NCBI RefSeq assembly: GCF_025024155.1
Contig: NW_026251709.1
Coordinates: forward strand, 682,001 to 746,000
DNA length: 64,000 nucleotides
From: Gamsiella multidivaricata
Taxonomy: Eukaryota; Mortierellomycota; Mortierellomycetes; Mortierellales; Mortierellaceae
Direction: 5' to 3'
How positions within the stretch are numbered: position 1 is the stretch's first letter; every line of letters begins with the position of its first letter. The position numbers and the translations under genes are program-made. The notes beneath the pieces were generated by a model. It did no database searches. It had not been told where the DNA came from and was given only the letters and a program-made list of their open reading frames with translations. Below, piece by piece: positions 1 to 11,626 of this stretch.

Positions 1-1791
1 CTTGGCCTCCAGGTTCTCGATCAACTCTTGCCACCGGTCACGTCCGTACACTACGCTCGCAACCTTGGCCATCAAGTGCACGTCTTTAATGGGGCGCGAG
101 CCCGAGTCGGGATATGGCCACTCGGATGCGTCCCTCACGCCGTAATCGGACACATACCGAGTCGCATCCTCAATGGTACCGCCTCCGACCACGATATCGA
201 CACTGACCCTCGAATTCACACGAATCACGCTCTCCTCAATGGGTCCCTTGTGACGCCACAGATCAACGCCATGGCTATCGGCCTGCATCGCAAGCAAGTA
301 CAGTCCCTGCAAGTTAAATACTGAGTAAAAGAAGCTGATTGGGCGGATGGTTTCATGAGGTTGGGCACCGTCCTTGCGGATCTGAGATCCAACGCGCGCC
401 TCCTTGGCATCCTCCAGCATGGCCTTGGCCTCGTTGTTGCGGCCGAGGAACTCGAGGATGGAAATGTACTGGACAGTGAAGTAGGTGCCGTGGTTGTTCC
501 TGGCATTCTTTTCTTGGTTGGCTTGAATCGAACCGTCCATCCATTCGAGATAGGAGGTGAACCACTTTCGGAGATCGGAGATCAGCGCTGGCTCTGCCTG
601 CAGAGCCTTGGATCCCTCGATTGCTCGCAGCCCGTCAAACATGCTAAAGAAGATTTGTCGATACAATCGATTAATAAGCTTGACTTTTTTTTTTGGAAAT
701 TGTAATTGCAATCTGCACAATAAGCTGAAGACGTACCCATAGACCTTGAACATGTCGAGAACACCCTGGGCTCGACCCAGGTCATTGCCAAAGATCAAGC
801 TTCCATACTTGATGTTCGGATTCATGTACGTCTCTCTGTCCACAAACCACTCCTTGATTCTGTAGACGATCTTCTCTGCATAACGCTCCTCGCCCGTCCA
901 GAAGTACGCCATACCCATATAGTAGCAATCCCTGAACATCTTTCTCAGCAATCGATAGTCGTGGACAGAGTCCATGTCCGGGTTGGGCTGACCATCGAGA
1001 CGGATGTACGGCAATCCATCAGGAGTTTTCGGGTTCTTCCAAAAGTACCGGGCCAGCGATGTATAGTCGTGAATGTCGCCCGAGGGTGCGATCTTTGACT
1101 TGGGCTTGAGCACGACCGAGTAAACAGAGTCGTTACGGTAGGCGATGTTGGCCTGACCCAAGATGTAGGCAATAGCGGAATCGCGCGACAGCAGAGCTCG
1201 CGGCTTTCCGTGAAGATACTCCTTCATGGCTTTGGCGCCAATCTTGGTCTCGAGGATCTTTTGCGAGGAAATAGGGAAAAGCGATTCGTTGAACTCTGTA
1301 GGCAGGCCGTCCTGAGGTTTCTCCAGATCACCATCTTCCAGGGAATTATCGTCCTCCTGCTCGGTTTTGGGCTGCTGCTTCTCTCCCTCCTTGGTCGTCT
1401 CTTTGTTCTCAAACAGAATCTTGTCATTGTTGACCTCGCCGAGTTCCTTGTCATTCTGTTGCGCCTCCTCCTTCAACCTTTCCTTCTCTAATAGTTCCTC
1501 CTGACGATTTTCTTCCTCTTGTTGTTTCTGCCTCAGGATCCGCTCTTGATCCTGCTGTTCGTATTTCTGGCGCTGCTGTTCTGCGTCGACCTTTGGACGT
1601 GTTTGCTTCGCGATAGGTTGTTGATTTTCCTCGGGAGCGAGTGATGATTTGCTGGAAGTGCGCCAGTCATAATCGGGCAGTTGGTCCAGGGCCTTATCGG
1701 AGTATGGGGTGAAGGTGAAGAGGATGACAAAAATGCAGAGCCCCAAGAGGATGGTCAACGTCCGCTTCGTTGGTCCTCGAAGGTATACCAT
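1..1791 (-). CDS. Membrane-anchored alginate-lyase-family protein (3' part cut by window edge)
   Basis: Exons on the minus strand are 1791..737 and 643..1; the model is open at the left edge after 566 codons. The start ATG at 1791 is followed by a short basic stretch and one hydrophobic segment (about residues 10-28), a type II anchor or signal. A Gln/Glu/Lys-rich charged linker reaches to about residue 155. The rest resembles the alpha-helical toroid of alginate lyase/chondroitin AC lyase domains (PF05426 type), with YTSLARYFWKNP, GLPYIRLDGQPNPD and, near residue 401, NNHGTYFTVQ, which matches the family's catalytic Asn-His motif. The likely role is beta-elimination of uronic-acid polysaccharide in the secretory pathway or at the cell surface. 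The substrate cannot be read from sequence. The family assignment is firm; the activity is inferred. Confidence 0.8.
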   Translation of the reverse strand, partial: MVYLRGPTKRTLTILLGLCIFVILFTFTPYSDKALDQLPDYDWRTSSKSSLAPEENQQPIAKQTRPKVDAEQQRQKYEQQDQERILRQKQQEEENRQEELLEKERLKEEAQQNDKELGEVNNDKILFENKETTKEGEKQQPKTEQEDDNSLEDGDLEKPQDGLPTEFNESLFPISSQKILETKIGAKAMKEYLHGKPRALLSRDSAIAYILGQANIAYRNDSVYSVVLKPKSKIAPSGDIHDYTSLARYFWKNPKTPDGLPYIRLDGQPNPDMDSVHDYRLLRKMFRDCYYMGMAYFWTGEERYAEKIVYRIKEWFVDRETYMNPNIKYGSLIFGNDLGRAQGVLDMFKVYGYVFSLLCRLQLQFPKKKVKLINRLYRQIFFSMFDGLRAIEGSKALQAEPALISDLRKWFTSYLEWMDGSIQANQEKNARNNHGTYFTVQYISILEFLGRNNEAKAMLEDAKEARVGSQIRKDGAQPHETIRPISFFYSVFNLQGLYLLAMQADSHGVDLWRHKGPIEESVIRVNSRVSVDIVVGGGTIEDATRYVSDYGVRDASEWPYPDSGSRPIKDVHLMAKVASVVYGRDRWQELIENLEAK

Positions 1792-2960
1792 TGTGGGGAT
1801 TGTATTTTCACACTAAAAAAATAAATGATAGCGATTCCTGGTAAGAAGACGTGCTCGATTGTACACAAAATGAAAAATGGAGTAAGGAATGAGAGGCGGG
1901 AAAGCCGGGAAGAAGAGGAAAAAGTTGAAAGCGGAAGAGAAAGGAAGAAAGAAGAGAGAGAGAGAGGGGACCAGAAAACATCTGGAGGAAATGCACAACG
2001 CTAAACCGATCCAGCAGACTAACTGTCCATCGGGCTATTCTAAATATACAAGTAATTCCGCGGCAACGTGAAGCAAGCAGGAGCAGCACCACCGGCGTAC
2101 AAGGTGCCTACTTGACTGGCTGGGTGCCCTTGTGCCCTCAGTCTCGCTCCGGCTGGGGCGTATTCAGCGCCTAGACCTCACTTCTGAATGAACCCTATTC
2201 TGGACATGAGCGGAGCCAGCGCCATGGATGTCTTCATTTGTTCTTTTTTTTAATTTTTTATTTCCCCGCCAGAGAACAGGAGAGCCCTGTTTGATCGTGA
2301 ATTGGAATTGCAGATGTGCACTTGTTTGGTTCTGAGGAAAAGACCAATTAGGGCCCACGACTCTTTTTGGGCAAGATCTAAATAGACCTTTGAAGGTTCA
2401 GTGGAGGAGGGGGATGGTGGTGGGTAAGCAGAGCAAGTGTAGACGATAATCCGGCCCAAGTATTCAGTCCAATTGAAAAAACATACAGCTTACCACATGC
2501 CCATTTATCAAATTACTGGAGACTCTTATATTCTTATATTTCCGATTGGACTGAAAACTTGAAGGCACTTCTACACTTGGGGCCACTTCCCCGGATTAGC
2601 GGGGATGACTGTAGGCATCGCCGTGGACATTTCTCTTCTCTCTACCAAGGATTGTGTCTTTGTTTCCCGTTGAGAGCATGTGCAAGTCCATGCAGGAAAC
2701 AAACACGCCATCAAATATTTAATCTATCCCACCATTTCGTCCCATCATTTGCAGCAGATGCAGAGTCCATAACGGATTGAAATTCTGACGACATCGTCCA
2801 GGAACAAATCCGATCAAGAAGCAACTGTTTCATAGATGGTTTATGGATGGTGCACTTCCTTCTGAACTCTTTAATCAACATCCGTTGGTCATGATGCGTC
2901 TTCATGCTAATCTCATTTCAGAGAGGGGAAAGAAAGTATCAAAAGCCACTATTCACGGCT
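1792..2960. other. Intergenic region, no gene seen
   Basis: This stretch holds the upstream region of the lyase gene (a purine-rich run near 1880-1980) and the 3' flank of GET4. Short open frames here show no codon bias, splice-consistent extension or recognisable domain. A small inverted repeat at 2462-2556 is listed separately. Confidence 0.6.
2462..2556. repeat. Short inverted repeat, possible MITE-like element
   Basis: TTCAGTCCAAT at 2463-2473 is matched in inverted orientation by ATTGGACTGAA at 2545-2555, enclosing about 70 bp of AT-rich sequence. The left end lies in an 18-nt string, GTATTCAGTCCAATTGAA, which recurs exactly at 26272-26289. No clear target-site duplication is visible, so a transposon origin is only a possibility. 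Confidence 0.3.
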
Positions 2961-4527
2961 CTAGTCCATCTCCTCGATGGCAGGCTGTGGCGGCTGTGCG
3001 CTTCCTGAACCCAAAGCTGGTCGTGATGCTGAGGAGGGAGGGCCTGAGAACAGGCTGCTCATCAAATCTGCCAACATGTTGGCCTGCTTGGGCGCCTTGA
3101 TACCAAAGAAGAGCTCCCCAATCGTCGTCATCAACTAACGTCCGAGCGCGATGCAGCAAAGAGAATTACATATTAGAATAAACGAGTTTCAATCATAATG
3201 CTCATTCGACACGTTGCAGACTAATAAGACAGCACTTACAGCGCCAAAGTTCTCGTCAATGGCAAGGGCAGGTCTGTACTTTGCTGAGACCTGCTTGAAA
3301 ATCGCTGGGTTGCCCGTCTCGCACGCCAGCAGCAGCAGCTGGGTCAAATTCAGCAACGAAGACTTAAACGTCTGGATAGTCTTTGAGCCATCGGATGTCT
3401 TTTGTTCAGAGGCCAAATAGGTCGGGGGCAATCTCTCCATAAACGTCCTGAAAACGATATTGGCATCTCGCAAATTGCGCATGGCCAGTTCCTGAAGGAC
3501 TCCTCGCAACAGATACGCACCCTTGTCGTGACTAGGCTCCAGTTCTGACCATTCAAAGAGAACATGGCCCAATGCCTCCGCGCTTTCCTGAGTACCGACC
3601 AGGAAATGTGCCTCTGCTTGGTTGTAATCCTTCTCTGTTTTGATGCACACCAATGAAAAAATGTGCATGTATTAGATTTCATTGGCCAATGCAAGACGAT
3701 AATGATTGCGAGAATATATCCTGGCTTTACCTCTCCAGAAGATCAATCCAATGTAATGCTGAAGAAGAGGGTCCCCGTTCCTGTACTCGCTGTTGTTTGC
3801 TGACCAGCTATTGGTAGTTTGGAGCGAGATATGGTTTTATAAGTTCACGTCAATTCTACCTTGCGCATTTCTTAGAAACCACGATGCGTCCTCGCCTGTA
3901 CCTGATAGCGTTCTGTAGGAAGGACTTTCGCTGACTGTTCTCATTGTCCATCAAATCGGCAAGATCGAAAATACGATCTTGATCCAATAATAAACAGTAT
4001 GGATTAGAAACGCCGGCTCAAATGAAAATATGGGAGCACTACCAATACACGCTGCATGAAGAATTACCTCGCGACTCTTCAGTGACAGGGACCTTGTCGA
4101 GATTGTAGACCTCGATGAGATATATTGCCAGATCTGTGCCTGAGCCAGTCTGCTTGTGCTTGAGAAGGAGCAAAGACCCCGAGTGCAATAGGTCAATTGC
4201 ATCCTTGTAGTTGTGCGCTTTCACATATCTATGTGAAGAGAGTAGAGCTATGTCAGTCCCCAGACCACTTTCGAAATCAGTCCCAAGACAGTCAGATTCC
4301 CTTCCATTGCCATTTCTTCTCGTCCATCAGTCCCTTGTCCTTGCTCAGGGTAGAGTTTTCGAGTGTCGCCTTTCTCCTCATGCTGTCCTTTGCAGATGAA
4401 GATTCGAGGCCCCTGCTTACCGATTGGCGACAGTGCGATACATCTGATGGGCCTCATAATAGTTTCCGTCGCTGACTGACTTTTCGAGCTTCTGCAGCAC
4501 CTTTGCGGTTCCTCTTGCAGCTGCCAT
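2961..4527 (-). CDS. GET4: Get4, guided entry of tail-anchored proteins factor
   Basis: Six exons on the minus strand (4527..4421, 4228..4068, 3977..3902, 3807..3731, 3634..3240, 3134..2961) give 329 residues, close to the family's usual length. Get4 is the cytosolic alpha-helical-repeat scaffold that with Get5 passes tail-anchored membrane proteins from Sgt2 to Get3 for ER insertion (TRC35/BAG6 branch in animals). Family hallmarks are the N-terminal helical repeats (KVLQKLEKSVSDGNYYEAHQ, then YVKAHNYKDAIDLL), the RIFDLADLMDNENSQRKSF segment, YNQAEAHFLVGTQESAEALG and the conserved C-terminal strand/helix IGELFFGIKAPKQANML. The tail after that is Pro/Ser-rich and short. All introns are GT-AG and phase-consistent. 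The function is by homology. Confidence 0.93.
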
Positions 4528-5217
4528 GGTTGTATGTGTTGATTGTTGCGAATATATAAGAGGGAGACGCGAGAAACGGGTTCGTGTTGCTCGCGGTTCT
4601 ATTCACTTCCACAAGCACGGTGCCTGTGAGGGTGACTCGATGTTGTGGTGTCGAGCGCAGGAGGCCCTTAATAGGGTATGCAGGATTCGAACCTTGTCTC
4701 TTTTCTTGGTTCGACTCTCGGCAACAGGTACACCTCCGTCGTAGAAACATGAAGTTATAATCCGAAGCAATATCTAATACAGGGTCTTCGAATCTCGACA
4801 ACAGCTTGGGTACACCACCGACGGTCAAACTATCCACCACCCTTTTTCACCCAATCAGCATGGAGGATCAGCAGGATCGGGCGATCTAGACAGCAACTCC
4901 CCCAAACCAACGAAACCCAATTCTCCCACGTGTGTATGTCTCACGTGATGTCTGAAGTCCTCCTCGACCGCACATGCCTCGCCAAAAACCCGATGCGCTC
5001 CCATGTGCCTACACGATCCAGGTTCTCACTTTCAATCTCCTTGAACTCTTCTATTCGACTGTCATTGCTGACAAAACGGCTCCGGGCCCGTTCGACTTCT
5101 CCTCTCCGTACCATATACACAATATACATACCCGTCTTTTCCGCCGCTCAGCATATCTTTCCCGGTCCTTGGCCGATCTATCTTGGACCCACACGCGCAC
5201 ACTCACACGTTGCAAAG
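4528..5217. other. Intergenic region between divergent GET4 and CRT10-like genes
   Basis: This is a shared upstream region of about 690 bp. A TATATAAG string at 4552-4559 and two tRNA-T-loop-like strings near 4685 and 4708 were examined, but no complete tRNA cloverleaf could be built. No coding signal was found. Confidence 0.6.
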
Positions 5218-8200
5218 ATGGGCATTTACCGACCACTCGTGGTAAGTAGTACGAAGTCCCTAAAAATGACGATTAGTTCCATGTTTCGAGATAACTCAGC
5301 TGTCGACAAATATGTCCTCTTCAATGGGAACTGAATTAGGTCACAGCACTTTTGGAAGGATGTCAGCTCCTGGAATGCGACTCGCCTGTTACCATGGTAC
5401 GGAAGCGGACATTTTTCAGATCCATCACGTTTTATCAACATGGTTACCATACTAACGGTTTCCATCCTTCTATCTTCATGATTAGAGGATGAACTTGATG
5501 GCATCGAGCAGAGATGATCCAAGGATCCTGTATATCGGTATGGGCGTCGGTTTTCACAGCAAATCGAAGAACATCTGCAACGCACGCGGAAATATCAGGG
5601 AATACCGTGTTTTTGATATATAAAACCAACAGACGTCTTGTCATCGTCCATGACATAGTCAACGGGGACCGGATTCTTGTCTACCACTTCTCGACGCTGA
5701 CGCCCTCGGGATTACCAACGTTGACGAAGCGAATGTCGGATCCAAGATGCGCAAACGATGTAATGCTCAGCAGTATGATTGAGATATCAAGTGTTGCGAT
5801 CCTTGCAACATGGAGGTCTCATCTAACAATATTCATGACTTTGTCAACCTAGAACAGTGACGACAAAACGATCAATGTCATAAAAACTGGATACCTCGGC
5901 ACAGAAGAAGTTCTGGTAACTGCAGATGAATCTGGAGATGTCTGCGTATGGTTTACCATGAACCTGCAGCGCGACCCACTCCTATTGAGGTAGGTTTGTT
6001 ATGGCCAATCACCGTTTTTTGTGTGTCATGTATTTGGCATTCTCATTGCGCGGACTAATCTCAGTCGCCGTTATTTCTTTTAACTAGTGTAACAGAGTCC
6101 GCATGGGGGATCGCAATACACGCAGAGCAGCGCCTCATCGCCATATCGTCCAACGCCCATACTGTGACAGTGTTTCATTGTGGAATTGACTCGCGGCCCT
6201 CACAGCGACTTTTCTCAGGATATACAGAGCCCTCGGCGTCGGGATCAAACGCGTCTTCATCCTCGTCATCATCAACAACAGGAGCAATGCCAGCGCTCGT
6301 CGATCGCACATCACAGCAGATTCTCAGAGGCCATGGGCACAATATTCCGTGCGTGACATTCAGTCCCTGCGGTCGCTTTGTTGCCACTGCATCAGTCGAT
6401 CAGACCTGTCGGACCTGGCGCTTGTCAGATGGGAAGCAGATCCAGCAAAAGTCCCTTGGTCCACTCTGGGGTTGGGGCGTCTGCTTCGTTGACAGGGACT
6501 CCTGGATAACTATTTCCAGAACAGAGTACAAGATGATCCCCAAGGACCATTTGCGACCGGGAAAGCTACCTGGACAGAATGTCAGGGATTCTCCGCTCTC
6601 GACCACAACATTTTCGCAGAGACGGCTACCACCTGGACGGGATTTTCGCATGATTAGGAGTAGGTGGTTTGCGGGGCCGTTGCATAATACATCGTGCGAT
6701 GAACAGGAGTCGGGTGATGAAGCGGATGAAGATGGCCATCGGTGGACGCGCGATGGCGATTTAGGAGATGACAATGACGATATGGACGACCGGGATGCAG
6801 CATTGTTTGGCATGGATGACGATGAAGGCGAGGATGAATGGGAGGATATGAGCAGCACCGATGGAGATGACGACGAGGGGATGGAGAGTGAAGAAGACGT
6901 GGTCGATCAACGTTCTGCAGAGACAGCTCCTCCTGCGCAGGATGCAGAGATATCGATAGATACCGGGGACGATGGTGACAACGAAGGCGCAGGAGCAGAC
7001 ACGGAGGATGGTGGAGGCACTACGACTGAGGAAGGGATCGCTGCCAGATCTGTCACCGCACGAAGCCTAAAGACAGAGCGGCGGACAAGTGTCGCAACTG
7101 TCGCGAGAGCACAATTCAGCCATGGCGAATCGTCTTCAGAACAGGAGCAGTTGCGAACTACATCCTCGCGGTCGGCGACTTCAGGTCCTGTAGCTATGCC
7201 GGAGCCTGAGATAGCATCGGGCGATCTAGTACATTCAGAGGTGGAAGAGGTAGCCATCAACCAGGACCCAAACCTCTTTGTTAGTTTGATCCGCACCGAT
7301 CAGAGCATTGATGGACGATCAACATATGGGCAGCCATCAGAAATACAACCAGGGGTCGGACTATCTGCAGCAGCAGGACAATCGCCAACATTGCCTCCGC
7401 AGTATCCGTCAGAGCTCCTATTGTGTGCCACTGCTCGAAACATCTACCTTTTCAGTCGGCATACGCCACCTGATGAACCTGAGGATAGAACACAGGGTGC
7501 AGACACTGCTCGAGATGAGGCGTCAGAGTCTGCAGAGCGGTTCGGAACCCACAATACCGAGTGGATGTCGATGTCTATCGTACAGGACAATGAAGACGAC
7601 GGAGAGGAAGACATTGTTCCTACTCTGACGGATCTGGCAGCTCACGGAGATTATCTGGATTGGCATCATGATGAAGAGGGCGCTGAAAGCGAGTACGATC
7701 CTGATTATGATACTGACCCGTATTACGAGGATATGGACGATTTCATGGGCACCGCAGATGAGGACAGCGTTGAGGACGAAGGGAATAGCGATGAGGACGA
7801 GGACATGAGTGATCTACTTGGCTTCCAGCATCAGCACTCGCGGCGTGGTAATAATAATGCGAACAACAACAACCAACCTCCAACGGTTCCGCTACTGCAC
7901 ACACTCTCCGTCGCCCGTGCAGCAGCAGCACGAGCAGATGGACGCAGGTTCCATCATCTGGAGCATTATGATCGGCTCTTTGTGATGCTGTTGGTTCCAG
8001 AGCTGAGTGTCCTGGTTGCGGCAAGTCAGAAGGGATCGGTCACGATTTTCCGGCTACTGAGGGTCCTTGACGATCTTCCACCACCGTTACCGCCACATTC
8101 ACCACCACCAGTCACTGCTTCTTCTTCATCTTCAAGGGAACGGGTGATGGCCGTGGAGATACCTAGTATGACGCGCAGGCATCGCGAAGAGGCAACGCGT

Positions 8201-8671
8201 GAACGCCATGCTTCTCCAAATCGCGCAGATGGCGAGAAGGACAAGAATGTAGCTGGTTCTAAAGACTCTGACGACAAGAAACGGGGAAGCAAAGTGGAAA
8301 AGGATTCGGAATCTGCGGGTACGCAGCAGCCGGCAACGATTGTGACCCAGGGTGCGAAATACGTCTTGTTTCCAGAGATGTACCTCCCTCGACTCGAACC
8401 GCCGCCGTTTCCACTGCTTGGAATCTCGGTTGTGCCTATCCAGCGATCGAGCTGTCCCTCGCCTTGGAGTACCGGCAGCACTAGCGGTTTTGTAGGTATG
8501 AACCCGACGTCGTCACCTTTATCATCATCAAGGTCTGCATGTTCGACGACGTCGCCGGGTGCATCTTTCATGTTGCATATGGTGTATATCGACTCTCAGT
8601 TCTATAGTTACGAGATCCGGCTCCGTAACGAGAAGGATGACCCAGTTGGCTTGAGTAATGTCTTTGTATAG
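5218..8671 (+). CDS. CRT10: CRT10-like WD40 protein
   Basis: Six exons (5218..5241, 5340..5396, 5486..5537, 5599..5759, 5853..5989, 6088..8671) give 1004 residues. CRT10 in yeast affects ribonucleotide reductase gene expression and DNA-damage response; elsewhere it is a poorly studied WD40 family (PF08728). Evidence is the N-terminal propeller segments TGYLGTEEVLVTADESGDVC and TESAWGIAIH, a WD-like repeat (IPCVTFSPCGRFVATASVDQ), and the C-terminal family block with LFVMLLVPELSVLVAASQKG, PLLGISVVPIQ and YIDSQFYSYEIRL. Between them lie long, very acidic Asp/Glu-rich inserts and Ser/Pro-rich linkers. The first two exons are very short, so the extreme N-terminus is the least certain part. It is divergent from GET4 and convergent with the F-box gene, with only about 190 bp between stops. 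Confidence 0.82.
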
Positions 8672-8777
8672 TTTGTTTTCTTTTCTTTGTCTGTCGTATA
8701 TTATTACATTATAAAAGCAAATTACAATGGCGCCAATGTTTGGTTTTGCATGCTATGCATGTCTCTCTATCTATGTC

Positions 8778-8817
8778 AAAAAATAAAAATAAAAATAAAA
8801 ATAAAAATAAAATAAAG
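8778..8817. repeat. AAATA-type microsatellite
   Basis: Tandem AAATA/AAAAT units lie between the convergent stop codons of the CRT10-like and F-box/LRR genes, where both 3' ends must be formed. They may contribute AATAAA-like polyadenylation signals on the plus strand. Confidence 0.8.
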
Positions 8818-8865
8818 GCGCTCTCTTTTTTCCGTGCGCGCCCTACTAGCTTTGCTTTGGCTATT

Positions 8866-11626
8866 TCAGCGTCGGCTTGACTGTGCCCTCTGCACGTCGT
8901 CATCGTCTGCGTCTACGTTTCCAAAAACATCTTTGTCCGCCTCAACCTCTTCCTCGTCATCATCCTCTTCCTCCGTAGGACTACCACGTCCGCTTCCACC
9001 GCTACTACCTTCCGCACCTTCGCCTTCGCCTCTAGCTTGGTCGCGGTTACCGTCCGAGCGATGGTGACGATGATGACGATGACGACCCTGCTGCTCGTCT
9101 TCATCCTCCTCTTCCTGTTCCTGGTCTACAGAACTCGGCGTAGCCATTCGATCATCCTGCGCCTGGACCATCATCACTGCCGTCTCCGAGGTTGGCTCCG
9201 CATCTTGATCCTGTCCAGCGGTGATCGTGGGCTGAAACCGACGCGCATGGTTGTGGTAGTACGGACACAGGGGCAAATGGGTATTGTTGGGTGTCCATGC
9301 AGATGCAGACGCCGATGACGATGATGAATCCTGTCCCGAAGACGTCGTAGCCGTAGTCGATGTTTCTGATGCTGATGCGCACGAGCTTATCCCGCTAGAA
9401 GCACTGTCTGTACCATGCCCGTGGTGTCCATGATGGGGATGACGCTGATAGTGGTGTCGATGATGGTGACGACGGAGCAAATGGTGCTGCTGCATCATCA
9501 TCTCTGCATAGTCCTGCTCCGCCTCGTCAAGGTCCTCTATTTCTTGCTCCAACTCCATTGTCAGCGCTTCGCTCAAGTGATTCTGCTGCTGCTGCTGCTG
9601 ATGATGATCTGAAAGAGTGCCGTCCGCGATCATTGCAGAAAGAGAATCCGTCGAGCCCGGCCCCGCCATGGCACTTGACCCTTGTTCACTTTCCGCCACC
9701 GAAAGACTCTGTACATGCGCCTCAGTCTCTCTCAGAGTCAATCCCAGATGCGCCAAAATCGCCGAAGAATGCTGACCTCCCGCCACCATGGACGCAACTG
9801 TCGATCCCATGATTCGATAGCTCCTCTGAATGCTCGATAAAGTTGACAAAGGCATCGTCGGGTTCTCGTGCATGAAGTGCCTCAACTCCCTCACGCCCTT
9901 GCCCGAAAACACACAAAATACCTCCCGCTGGTGCGCCGTAAATTCAGAGGGGGGCACCCGACAAAACTTCTGGTATTTTGGTGACGTGAACGCGGGTACG
10001 CCCGTAACAGACAGATGCGTCAGCTTCGTGCACTGGTTCACCAGAGCCGCCACGGCGGTGTCTGACAGATGCACACAGTATGACAAATGCACCCGCTCCA
10101 GCGTCTGCGGCACAATCTGCGACACCAACATCGCATAAATCCCGTGGTCCGTAATGTTCGAGCACTTCACCAACCCGATCCTCCTCAATTTTGGCAACTG
10201 CGCCATCGCGAACACAGCCGCATCCGTTAGTTTGGAACAGCATGCTAAATCCAAGTATCGGATTCTGGTACAGTGCTGCGTCAGCGTCGTAATGGCCCTG
10301 TCCGTCAATTTGGAGCAATGTCCCAAATGCAGATAATGCAAATGCTTGCCCAGCAGCTTGATCACACTCGCGCCTACATCCGTGATCTGATCACATTTCG
10401 TCAACGCCAGGTTGCGGAGTCGTGGTGCCGCTGGTATGATCCTCGCCAGGGTCTCGTCCGTGATATGCGCGCATGATGTCAAGTTCAGGACTCGTAATTG
10501 CTCGAACCGGATAGGGGATGAGGTTGAGGACGATATCGACCCAATGGGAATAGATGCAAAGGCATGATCCGTGAGATTGGTGAGGAGGGCCATGTTGATA
10601 TCTCGAATTTGGGGCAAGAATCGGAAGACAGCTTGGATGGCGTTATTCGTCATGAGATTGCAATTAGTGACATCAATTTCCATGAGATGTGGGCAGTGCT
10701 GAATGAGGGCGAGGATCGATCTATCTGTCAACAGCATGCATTGTCCTAGTTTGATCTAGCAGAGTATTCGTAGAAAGCAAAAAAAAAAAGAAAAAGAAAA
10801 GAAAAGTGAGTACAACTGCAATCAACATTGCTACCAATGCGAGACCCATCTACCTATCCTTCGAGACCCCATCACCCTATTTTTGGCGGCCCATTCACCT
10901 GGGCCCCGCCGCTCGCCTCCAAAAGAAACTTACTCGCTTGAGACTTGGACAGCTGGTTGCTAATTTGACTACAGACTCATCTGTGAGAGTGACACATCCT
11001 GTCAGGTAAAGGGTATGCAGTTTTGGACAGTGTTCTGCTACATGTTCGAGGACTGAGTCCGTCACTGCAGAAATGTCTGACAGATCCAATGAATATAGGC
11101 CATGTCCGACCTCCAGGATCTGCTTCAGCCCTTCCTCCGTGGCCCTAGTACAGCCCGGCAAAAGCAATCGTTCCAATCGTCGACAGCAGCTGAACTGGAT
11201 TAAGACATCGTCTGTAAGGTCCTGGGCCAGAAAGGAGAAGTTGAGACGTCGGATGTAATCAGCATAGGGGAAGACGGTTTCGGATCGGCCAAGGGATATG
11301 GTCTGACACATTTTTTCGACGAGAGGCAGGCTCAGGAGTGCCGGGCGAGACCAGAGCAGGTCCATGCCACAGGAGCACCAGAGCTTGCAGACGAGGATAG
11401 CGGTGCGCAGGTCCTGGGGGGCGCTGAGGAACTTGAAAATATGGAGAATCAGCTCTGAGGGGATGATAGGGTGCGGTTTTGTTGAGGGAGGCTGATTGAA
11501 GTGCTCCATCGTTCCTTGTGAGTGAGCTTTCTGGTTAAGAATGGGTGAAAACGAGCGTTCACGCTCCTGGTCCGAGTCGATATCGACGTCCATGTGTTGA
11601 TGCATCTCTCCTTGCGAGATGAGCAT
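8866..11626 (-). CDS. F-box / leucine-rich-repeat protein (Grr1/AMN1-like SCF receptor)
   Basis: Two exons (11626..10934, 10755..8866) encode 860 residues. An F-box (IIPSELILHIFKFL, about residue 50) is followed by at least ten cysteine-containing LRRs (LHTLYLTGCVTLTDESV, LHYLHLGHCSKLTDRAITTL and similar) to about residue 430. This layout is that of a substrate receptor of an SCF E3 ubiquitin ligase, closest in style to Grr1. The C-terminal half is low complexity: poly-Gln, a His-rich block (HHLLRRHHHRHHYQRHPHH), Ser/Thr-rich runs and a strongly acidic end. The F-box through exon-2 junction reads SLKR/IKLGQC with perfect LRR register. The first in-frame ATG is at 11626; a second at 11605 is equally possible. 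Substrates are unknown. Confidence 0.87.

Noticed and set aside
4650..4735. Possible tRNA: GGTTCGAATCC-like string on the minus strand and GGTTCGACTC on the plus strand
   Set aside because: The T-stems mispair at two positions and no matching acceptor/D-arm could be found at a legal distance; the best fold is about 60 nt, too short for a tRNA.
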